From NCBI GenBank assembly GCA_013812505.1, contig JACCTH010000015.1, positions 1-33,224 of the forward strand: 33,224 nt of DNA, in the 5' to 3' direction. Numbering within the stretch: position 1 is the first letter of the stretch; each line of letters opens with the position of its first letter. A model generated the notes under the pieces. It saw only the letters and a list, made by a program, of their open reading frames with translations. It did not search any database and was not told the origin of the DNA. Source of the DNA: Acidimicrobiia bacterium. GTDB taxonomy: Bacteria > Actinomycetota > Acidimicrobiia > Spongiisociales > ZC4RG35. Positions 1-5,965 of this stretch are shown here, piece after piece. A program made the translations under genes and the position numbers.

Positions 1-1539
1 TGGGACGAGTTCCACAGCTTCCACGGGCACGAGAGCACTGACAACCTGTACACCAACTACCCGTGGATCGACTGGACGGAAGGAGATACGGCGCCGGCGA
101 TAACCCGCTTGAACACGGTCGACTCGACATCGGAAGCACCTTGCGCCGCAGGTAACAATTACTCGACCGACCGCATTTGTTGGCTCGGTCTCGAGTTCTT
201 GCGGGCCGACCAAACAACCCCGTTTCTGCTGTACCTGGCCCCAGTCTCGCCGCACAGCCCAACAATTCCCCCGAGCCGCTACGACAATATCTACGAGAGC
301 TTGTCGCTACCGATCTACCCGAGCCACAACGTTGTTCCTACCCCGAATACGCCCGCCTACCTGCCGACCACACCGTTTTCCGCGGGAACATTGCAGCGAT
401 CGGTCGAGAACATCGATACGGCGTTGGAGGCGACCCGGGCGGTGGACGACCTCGTTGGCGTTCTTTACGACGAGCTTGCGATCGATGGGCGATTGGCCAA
501 CACGGTGTGGGTCTTCGTTTCCGACAACGGATTCGCCACTCTTGAGCACCGCCTCTCGAGCAAACAATGCCCCTACATGGAGTGCCACCGAGTGCCGTAT
601 GTGGTGGTGTGCCCTCCGGCGGTCTGCGCGAGCGCCGGCGCGGGGGTTAGGGATGCGTCGAACTATGCCCTCAATATCGACATCGCTCCGACGATCGCCG
701 ACCTGGCGGGGATCTCACCAACGCTGCGGGTCGACGGGCGCAGCTTGGTGCCGATTCTCCAGGACCCGTCAGCTCCGTGGCGAACCGAGTGGGGTCTGTA
801 CGAAAACAAATACCCTTTGAACAGGAACGCTTTGGACGGGATCGTTGCCAAGGGTTCGGATGGCTCTTGGTACAAGTACATCGTGATACAGGGAACAGGT
901 GAAGTCCAGCTATTCAACCTGGACATCGACCCGTGGGAGATCACGAACCTCTGGAACAACGGGAACTACGCCGTGATCCAGAACGAGATGGCAACGAGGC
1001 TCAACGACTTCGTAACCAACCCGACCCTGACCATCACCTCCACGCCTCCCTCTTCTACAGTCGAAACCTCGGCGACCATCAGTTATACGTCGTCGGAAGC
1101 CGTCACGTTCGAATGCGGCCTCGACGGCGCCCCGGTCGCAACCTGCGGCGCCGGCACCAACGGATCAGTCACTTACACCAATCTGGCATTGGGTACCCAC
1201 ACAGTGACTGTGCAGGCGGTCGATGCCTTCAACAATGTCTCAGCAATTTCCACTGTCACATTCACGATCACCGATGGCGGCGGGGGCAGCGGACCCTTCC
1301 AGCTAACGGTGACCAAGGCCGGAACCGGCACTGGCACAGTGCGCAGCACGCCGGCCGGGATCAAGTGCGGTGGCGACTGCACGGAGACATACGTGTCAGG
1401 AACCTCTGTGGTCCTGACCGCTAAAGCGACGACCGGGTCAATCTTCACAGGCTGGTCGGGTGCCTGCACCGGCACTGGCGCCTGCCAGGTGTCGATCACG
1501 GCGGAAGCAACGGTCACAGCCACCTTCACCCGGCCCTGA
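1..1539 (+). CDS. Secreted sulfatase (alkaline phosphatase superfamily), C-terminal part, 5' end outside the window
   Basis: The frame is open from base 1, so the gene starts to the left; the first in-window start (TTG at 109) is not a credible gene start. Sulfatases hydrolyse sulfate esters. Seen: a strand with FLLYLAPVSPHSP, then VWVFVSDNG (the late metal-site strand of sulfatases), NIDIAPTIADLAG and DGRSLVPIL, all typical of the C-terminal half of the family. The catalytic Cys/Ser region must lie upstream and cannot be checked. After the enzyme come an Ig-like segment (about 1020-1290, with the 'FECGLDG' pattern of bacterial adhesion-like domains), a Gly-rich linker, and a divergent InlB-B-type repeat (about 1310-1536, ending in TGWSGACTGTG...VTATFT). 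These appendages suggest an exported, surface-attached enzyme. It is convergent with the DUF58 gene. The substrate cannot be told. Confidence 0.85.
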   Translation, partial: WDEFHSFHGHESTDNLYTNYPWIDWTEGDTAPAITRLNTVDSTSEAPCAAGNNYSTDRICWLGLEFLRADQTTPFLLYLAPVSPHSPTIPPSRYDNIYESLSLPIYPSHNVVPTPNTPAYLPTTPFSAGTLQRSVENIDTALEATRAVDDLVGVLYDELAIDGRLANTVWVFVSDNGFATLEHRLSSKQCPYMECHRVPYVVVCPPAVCASAGAGVRDASNYALNIDIAPTIADLAGISPTLRVDGRSLVPILQDPSAPWRTEWGLYENKYPLNRNALDGIVAKGSDGSWYKYIVIQGTGEVQLFNLDIDPWEITNLWNNGNYAVIQNEMATRLNDFVTNPTLTITSTPPSSTVETSATISYTSSEAVTFECGLDGAPVATCGAGTNGSVTYTNLALGTHTVTVQAVDAFNNVSAISTVTFTITDGGGGSGPFQLTVTKAGTGTGTVRSTPAGIKCGGDCTETYVSGTSVVLTAKATTGSIFTGWSGACTGTGACQVSITAEATVTATFTRP

Positions 1540-1586
1540 GACTCAGTGAGAGCCGATTTCGAAAAGGGCGGCGGGAAGCTGAACGC

Positions 1587-2516
1587 TCACTTGACCATCC
1601 TTTGCCGCCGGAGGAACTCGACCAGGCCGCGTAGCCAGTCGCCGGCGGTTGAAAGTCGAAGGTGACCGACGCCGGCCGCGGCTAGGGCTCGCTCCACCTG
1701 CGCCCGTTCGGCTCCCGCCGCGTCCGCGAAAGCTTCCCGCAGTCGTGGAGAAGTCGTGTCGACTCGGAGCTGGCGACCGGTTTCCGGATCCATCAGGACC
1801 ACCTCGCCCACGTCGGGAATCTCGCACTCGCGAGGATCGACGATCTCGACTGCAATCACCTGATGGCGGTAGCCGAGCTCGGTGAGCGGTTTCTGCCAAT
1901 CGTGCGGCCCGCGGAAGTCGCCGACCACCACCACTAGTCCTCGTTGTCGCGACATCGCTTGCAGCCTCGTCAGTGCCGAGCCGAGCGAGGTCGGTCCCGT
2001 TGGGTTTTCGGCAATCTCGGTCTGGGTTGTCACCAGCACGCCGCGGAGACCAGCTCGCCCTGGTCGAGGGAGATGGGTGATTGGGTCTGGGCCGCCATAG
2101 GTGAGGACGCCAAGCCGTCCCCCCCGGCGAGAAGCGAGATGGCCAATCGCCATTGCCACTCCTTCGGCGACGTCCCATTTGCGCCGGTCGGCGGTGCCAA
2201 AGCCCATCGAAGGCGACGAGTCGAGCAAGAGCCACGCGGTGAGGGTGCGTTCGGCGATATCGACACGCACGTGGGCTTGGTTGGTCCGGGCCGTCACGTT
2301 CCAATCGATACGACGGACGTCGTCGCCGGGTTGGTAGGGACGAATTGTCGTGAGCTCGGTGCCGATACCTTGGGAGGCGGACCGGTGCTCACCCGGCAGT
2401 AGCCCCTCGATTTTGCGCGCCACCGTGAACTCGAGCGCTCGCAAAACGGCCTCGGGAACCGGCCCGGGACCCGGCCGAGCCGGGGAACGCCCGCGCCGAA
2501 AAGCGAGGATCGTCAC
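1587..2516 (-). CDS. DUF58 family protein (MoxR-associated)
   Basis: 309 residues. Seen: RPYQPGDDVRRIDWNVTART near residue 60, the signature of DUF58 proteins, followed by a von Willebrand A-like fold with a MIDAS-like LLLDSSPSMGFG and a C-terminal VVVVGDFRG strand. No membrane segment is evident; many DUF58 proteins are soluble, some are membrane-anchored. Known: DUF58 genes travel with MoxR AAA+ ATPases and are thought to act with them in protein-complex maturation or envelope stress; the exact role is unsettled. The start codon overlaps the stop of the upstream moxR-like gene by 4 bases (ATGA), indicating one transcript and coupled translation. No transglutaminase or additional VWA gene follows, as it often would; the operon ends against the convergent sulfatase gene. 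Confidence 0.9.
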   Translation of the reverse strand: MTILAFRRGRSPARPGPGPVPEAVLRALEFTVARKIEGLLPGEHRSASQGIGTELTTIRPYQPGDDVRRIDWNVTARTNQAHVRVDIAERTLTAWLLLDSSPSMGFGTADRRKWDVAEGVAMAIGHLASRRGGRLGVLTYGGPDPITHLPRPGRAGLRGVLVTTQTEIAENPTGPTSLGSALTRLQAMSRQRGLVVVVGDFRGPHDWQKPLTELGYRHQVIAVEIVDPRECEIPDVGEVVLMDPETGRQLRVDTTSPRLREAFADAAGAERAQVERALAAAGVGHLRLSTAGDWLRGLVEFLRRQRMVK

Positions 2517-3526
2517 GCGCTCTCTCGGGCAAGCTCGATCTTGGGCGCTGGCACCTTGTCGAGCACTGCCGCGACGATCCCGTCGGGGGTGATGTTTTCC
2601 GCCAACGCTTGATAGGTGAGGACCAGGCGGTGGCGAAGGACGTCTTGGGCGAGATCCCTGACGTCCTGGGGGAGGGCGTAGGTGCGCCCGCGGAGGAGGG
2701 CCAAGGCGCGGGCGCCGTAGACGAGGTTGATCGGTCCGCGGGGGCTGGCGCCATATGCGACGTAGGGGGCTACGTCGGCGAGGCCGGCGGCAGCAAGGTC
2801 GCGGGTGGCGGTGGCCAGTTCGACTGTGTAACGCGCCAGGGCCGGATCGACATAGACCTCGGTTGTCATCTGTTGCAGACCCAAAAGCTCGTCCGGGCTC
2901 AGGATCTGGCGAACCGCCGTCGCCTCAGCAAGAGCTCTTTGCACGACCGTCACTTCGTCGCCGATCTCGGGATACCCAACGACGACCTTGAGCATGAAGC
3001 GGTCGATCTGCGCCTCCGGCAGGGGATAGGTGCCGTCCGACTCGATCGGGTTTTGGGTCGCCATCACGAGGAACGGAGCCGGGACTGAGTGGGTCTCCTC
3101 GCCGATCGTTACCTGTCGCTCCTGCATCACCTCGAGCAACGCCGACTGGACCTTGGCCGGGGCGCGGTTGATCTCATCCGCCAAAAGGAAGTTGCAGAAG
3201 ACCGGGCCGAGCTCGGTGTCGAACCGCTCCGCGCCCGGTTTATAAATTCTGGTGCCGACAAGGTCAGAGGGGACGAGGTCAGGGGTGAACTGGATTCTGC
3301 GGAAGGTGCCACCAAGCACTTGCGCGACGGTCTTGATCGTCAGGGTCTTTGCCAGCCCCGGCACTCCTTCTATAAGAAGGTGTCCGCCGGCGAGCAGGGA
3401 GACCAACACCCGTTCGAGCATCGCGTCTTGCCCGGCGATGACTCGCTTGATCTCGTAGAGGGCGGCCTCCATTCGGGCCTTGGCCTCGTTCGCAGCTTCC
3501 AAGAACCTGCCGCCAACACTATCCAT
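2513..3526 (-). CDS. MoxR-family AAA+ ATPase
   Basis: 337 residues from the ATG at 3526, preferred over the in-frame start at 3592 because AGGGAG lies 5-10 bases upstream and the extra 22 residues look unlike the family. Seen: Walker A GVPGLAKT, Walker B-like FLLADEINRAP, sensor 1 MATQNPIE, and the MoxR-type YPLPEAQIDRFMLK stretch. Known: MoxR ATPases are chaperone-like AAA+ proteins that work with VWA/DUF58 partners to activate or assemble metabolic or envelope complexes. It is the first gene of a two-gene operon with the DUF58 gene (4-base overlap). The promoter should lie in 3527-3635, between this gene and the palindrome at 3636-3685. Confidence 0.93.
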   Translation of the reverse strand: MDSVGGRFLEAANEAKARMEAALYEIKRVIAGQDAMLERVLVSLLAGGHLLIEGVPGLAKTLTIKTVAQVLGGTFRRIQFTPDLVPSDLVGTRIYKPGAERFDTELGPVFCNFLLADEINRAPAKVQSALLEVMQERQVTIGEETHSVPAPFLVMATQNPIESDGTYPLPEAQIDRFMLKVVVGYPEIGDEVTVVQRALAEATAVRQILSPDELLGLQQMTTEVYVDPALARYTVELATATRDLAAAGLADVAPYVAYGASPRGPINLVYGARALALLRGRTYALPQDVRDLAQDVLRHRLVLTYQALAENITPDGIVAAVLDKVPAPKIELARESA

Positions 3527-3624
3527 GCCGACTCCCTTGTGATCCCTGCGAACATTGTGCCTGCGGGCGCATTGTTTCGGGAAGGAATTCAACCTTCGAG
3601 CGGGAAATCGCCCAAAGTGGCTAG

Positions 3625-3795
3625 CCCCAACTCTCGTTCTCGCGCATCAAAGGCAAGCCCTGGCTTGCGTTTGATGCGCGAGAACAGGGGATCTATTTCG
3701 CAGAAGTGCTTGTCGACCTCGACCGAGATATGCCGCCCGATCGAGGACCGTCGGTTGTCGAGGCCCTGTTGAACCTGCGCGCCGACGAGCGCTGA
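3625..3795 (+). pseudogene. Probable VapB-type antitoxin remnant upstream of vapC
   Basis: An open frame ends with TGA at 3793-3795, one base before the vapC ATG at 3796, the usual antitoxin-toxin spacing. Its last residues (PSVVEALLNLRADER) look like an antitoxin tail that binds the PIN toxin. Upstream the frame has a stop at 3622-3624 and no ATG before 3730; a GTG at 3706 would give only about 29 residues. The N-terminal part is read through the 50-base palindrome and does not look like a DNA-binding domain. I infer that the 5' part of the antitoxin gene was replaced or lost. A very short functional antitoxin starting at 3706 or 3730 is the alternative. Confidence 0.5.
3636..3685. repeat. 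50-base near-perfect palindrome (24-base arms, 2-base loop)
   Basis: Arms 3636-3659 and 3662-3685 are reverse complements with a single mismatch, separated by CT. The outer 16 bases (GTTCTCGCGCATCAAA) pair perfectly. It lies between the divergent moxR-like and vapC genes and inside the region where a VapB antitoxin gene should be. No T-run follows on either side, so a simple intrinsic terminator is unlikely. It could be an operator, a fold-back insertion or a template-switch scar. Confidence 0.9.
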
Positions 3796-4194
3796 ATGAC
3801 CATCTGGTACCTCGACACCTCGGCCCTGGCCAAGTTCGTCCGCCCCGAGCCGGAGACCGGAGCCCTGCGGCGATGGCTAACAACCAAACGGTGGATCCTC
3901 TCGGACCTCCATCGAACCGAGATCCGGAGGGCGGCGGCCCGGTCCGGAGGGCGGGCGTTGGCAAGAGCCGAGCGGCTGATAGCAGAGAGCGACGTCATCC
4001 GGGTCGATGCCGATGTCTTCGATCGTGCGGGCCGACTGCTGCCCCTCGATCTTCGTTCGTTAGATGCCCTTCACCTTGCCGCCGCGTTGACTCTTGCCTC
4101 CGACCTGGCCGGCATTGTGGTTTACGACGAGCGTTTGAGATTGGCAGCTGCATCCGCTGGTATCGCGGTGGCCTCCCCCGGCACAAGGCCCTAG
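3796..4194 (+). CDS. vapC: PIN-domain ribonuclease, VapC-type toxin
   Basis: 132 residues, normal length for VapC. Seen: the N-terminal YLDTSALAKF with the first acidic residue (D7), a mid-protein Glu in the LHRTEIRRA helix, LRSLDALHLAAAL with the third acidic residue, and VVYDERLRLAAASAGI with the fourth. This is the full PIN acidic set for Mg-dependent RNA cleavage. Known: VapC toxins cleave tRNA or rRNA and are neutralised by a co-transcribed VapB. The gene starts directly after the TGA of the presumed antitoxin frame, but that antitoxin appears incomplete. Its stop codon lies 3 bases from a tRNA-Arg 3' fragment, so the gene sits at the edge of an integration site. Confidence 0.88.
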   Translation: MTIWYLDTSALAKFVRPEPETGALRRWLTTKRWILSDLHRTEIRRAAARSGGRALARAERLIAESDVIRVDADVFDRAGRLLPLDLRSLDALHLAAALTLASDLAGIVVYDERLRLAAASAGIAVASPGTRP

Positions 4195-4197
4195 GCA

Positions 4198-4240
4198 GCA
4201 CGCCCGGAGGGACTCGAACCCCCAACCTTCTGATCCGAAG
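4198..4240 (-). other. tRNA-Arg 3' half, fragment 1 (att-like site)
   Basis: Read on the minus strand this gives an anticodon loop CTTCGGA (anticodon TCG), the 3' anticodon stem TCAGA, variable loop, a T-arm with GGTTCGAGTCC and the acceptor 3' strand ending GGGCGTGC. The 5' half (acceptor, D-arm, 5' anticodon stem) is absent on the higher-coordinate side. Integrases commonly recombine at tRNA 3' halves and leave such copies at the far end of an island. Confidence 0.85.
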
Positions 4241-4454
4241 TTAGCTATCGCCCGTGTTGGCCAGTTGTGTCAGGTGCCGAATAGTGCGGTCCTGATTGGG
4301 TTTTCTCGACGGGCCGTGTCGTCTCGTGATCTCGGATGGCGAGGCGCAGCAGGGAGTCTGTCACTAGTTCGTCACTAGCTACCGGCTGCTGGCAGCCTCG
4401 TTTAAGCCGCTCCGGAGCGCCAGCTGCTGGCCGGCGTCGACTGATCGGTTTCTG
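4241..4454. other. Intergenic segment, no gene
   Basis: No convincing coding frame. It holds a short version of the dispersed repeat at about 4273-4300 (GTGCCG...TCCTGATTGGG) and two nearby CACTAG-containing motifs at about 4361-4380 that also occur near the other tRNA-fragment sites (about 5675-5695 and 12513). Confidence 0.5.
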
Positions 4455-4610
4455 TCACTTGTCAAGTTTCGGTACCCGCACGACACTCTGGCTCCGGCTC
4501 CTCCACGACACTTCCCCGCGGGTTTGGCTGGCAGCGTTGATCCGTTCGGGTTTGCCTCCGGGGTTAGCGAACGCTCCATGAGCCTTGCTCGGATCGTGTC
4601 TCACTCTCCA
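4455..4610 (-). repeat. IS-end-like repeat, copy A
   Basis: Aligns over about 150 bases, roughly three quarters identical by eye, with 5447-5602. On the plus strand it begins TGTCAAG and contains two tandem subrepeats (GGTACCCGCACGACA and GGCTCCTCCACGACA-like). Its right part, read on the minus strand, encodes a tail resembling HDPSKAHGAFANPGGK, shared with copy B. Subterminal repeats behind a TGT end resemble the ends of IS21-type elements; that assignment is inference. No transposase gene remains. Confidence 0.65.
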
Positions 4611-4684
4611 TCCGACCATCTGACGGCGGTTCGGACGTTGGTAATTCCGGTGCATGCGAGAGGGGAGGGGGACAGACTGTTCCC

Positions 4685-5419
4685 ATGGGTTCGATCACTT
4701 GGGGTAAAGACATTGCTGAGGTCTACGACGCGACCTACTCGGCCCAGTTCGCTCCGTCGGTCCTTGATCCCCTCGTCGATCTCCTCACGGAACTGGCACG
4801 CGGCGGCCCGGCTCTTGAGTTCGCCGTAGGCACTGGACGCGTGGCGTTACCGCTGAGCGCACGAGGTATCTCCATGCGCGGAGTCGAGCTGTCGCCCCAC
4901 ATGGTGGAACAGTTCCGCGCCAAGTCGGGCGCTGACACGGTGCCGGTGACCATCGGGGACATGACCACCACACGTGTTCCCGGCACTTTCAAGCTCGTTT
5001 ACCTGGTGGCCAACACCATCATGAACGTCACCACCCAAGACGAGCAGTTGAGGGTCTTCGCCAACGCCGCCGCCCACCTCGAAACCGGAGGACATTTCGT
5101 GGTTGAGGTGATCGTTCCCCAACTGCGCAGTGTGCCCCCAGGGGAGATGGGTCGGGTCTTCACCCTCGATCCTGACCATGTCGGGATCGAAACCTTCGAC
5201 GATCTCGTCGGCCAGATCGCATGGTCGCATCACTGGATGGAGGTGGAGGGGCGGCTGGTGCGACATTCTGCGCCATACCGCTACGTCTGGCCGTCGGAAC
5301 TCGACCTGATGGCCAGGCTCGCCGGCCTACGCCTACGCCACCGCTGGGCGGGATGGGACCAAACGCCATTTACCTCGGAGAGTCTCAGCCAGGTCGCCGT
5401 CTTCGAGAAGACGTCATAG
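4685..5419 (+). CDS. Class I SAM-dependent methyltransferase
   Basis: 244 residues. Seen: motif I as LEFAVGTGRVALPLSARG (the usual Asp/Glu-x-Gly-x-Gly loop is EFAVGTG), motif II around GVELSPHMVEQ with the ribose-binding acidic residue, motif III around IGDMTTTRV, then LVYLVANTIMNVTTQDEQLRVFANAA and HLETGGHFVVEV, typical of Methyltransf_25/11 proteins. Known: such enzymes transfer a methyl group from SAM to small molecules; the substrate cannot be predicted. A purine-rich GAGGGGAGGGGGA lies about 12 bases upstream of the ATG. The gene is alone, framed by the two IS-end-like repeats (4455-4610 and 5447-5602) and outside those by tRNA-Arg fragments, so it looks like cargo of a small mobile module. 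Confidence 0.88.
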   Translation: MGSITWGKDIAEVYDATYSAQFAPSVLDPLVDLLTELARGGPALEFAVGTGRVALPLSARGISMRGVELSPHMVEQFRAKSGADTVPVTIGDMTTTRVPGTFKLVYLVANTIMNVTTQDEQLRVFANAAAHLETGGHFVVEVIVPQLRSVPPGEMGRVFTLDPDHVGIETFDDLVGQIAWSHHWMEVEGRLVRHSAPYRYVWPSELDLMARLAGLRLRHRWAGWDQTPFTSESLSQVAVFEKTS

Positions 5420-5446
5420 AAGACCCCGACCAACCGACTCGTTAGA

Positions 5447-5602
5447 AGATGTCAAGTCTCGGTACCCGGGCGACATTTTGGCTCCGGTAGGTGGGCGACG
5501 TTTCCCCGCGGGTTAGGAGGCGGCGTTGATCCGGTTGGCTTTGCCTCCCGGGTTGGCGAAGGAACCGTGAGCCTTGATCGGGTCGTGTTTGACCGAAAGC
5601 CG
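5447..5602 (-). repeat. IS-end-like repeat, copy B
   Basis: Same orientation as copy A. Begins TGTCAAGTCTCGGTACCC and has two clear subrepeats, GGTACCCGGGCGACATTT and GGTAGGTGGGCGACGTTT. The minus-strand reading from about 5625 to 5508 gives LSVKHDPIKAHGSFANPGGK...INAAS and a stop, so this copy keeps the last codons of some protein next to the element end. The protein family is not recognised. Confidence 0.65.
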
Positions 5603-5684
5603 CGTCCACAAACTGTCGCCCACCAACCGGGGCCACAGTGACCAGTATGAGGCGGAACCGCACATCGGTTTCTGTCACTAGATC

Positions 5685-5807
5685 TGTCACTAGCAAGGCG
5701 TCGTGAGGGACGAAGAGCAGAGGCTGATCTCGGCGAAACTCAACTAGTGCAAGGGTTCTCGGTAGCACGCCCGGAGGGATTCGAACCCCCAACCTTCTGA
5801 TCCGTAG
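5685..5807. repeat. Left direct repeat (about 120 bases) of the glycan island, includes tRNA-Arg fragment 2
   Basis: Matches 12510-12632 in the same orientation: both contain CACTAGC, then GACGAAGAGCAGAGGCTGAT, a short diverged stretch, then the tRNA-Arg 3' fragment. The two copies bracket the operon at 5966-12468. I interpret them as duplicated attachment-site regions. Confidence 0.8.
5765..5807 (-). other. tRNA-Arg 3' half, fragment 2 (att-like site)
   Basis: Minus-strand reading gives CTACGGA (anticodon ACG loop), TCAGA, a T-arm with GGTTCGAATCC and acceptor strand GGGCGTGC. The 5' anticodon stem and D-arm are missing (upstream bases read GGCAA instead of TCTGA), so this is not a working tRNA gene. 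Confidence 0.85.
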
Positions 5808-5965
5808 TTGCCGAATCACATACCAAACGGAGCATTATGAGACTGGCTCGGTGATGGGCATGCGGTCGAAGGACTCATTTCGCACCTGGCCGCTTGGGGC
5901 GAGAATCCAATTCGGACGCCAAGAAAGGCTCGGGAGGATTAGCTAAATGGGTCAGGGACTGCAGG

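Noticed and set aside
3089..3772. Plus-strand 227-codon frame
   Set aside because: Antisense to the well-supported moxR-like gene and through the palindrome; no family features.
3873..4244. Plus-strand frame ending in GGTRTPNLLIRS
   Set aside because: The ending is translated tRNA 3' half; the rest is a shadow of vapC in another frame.
5442..5819. Minus-strand 125-codon frame
   Set aside because: It starts inside tRNA fragment 2 (RIPPGVLPR is antisense-tRNA translation) and crosses the IS-like repeat; composition is not protein-like.
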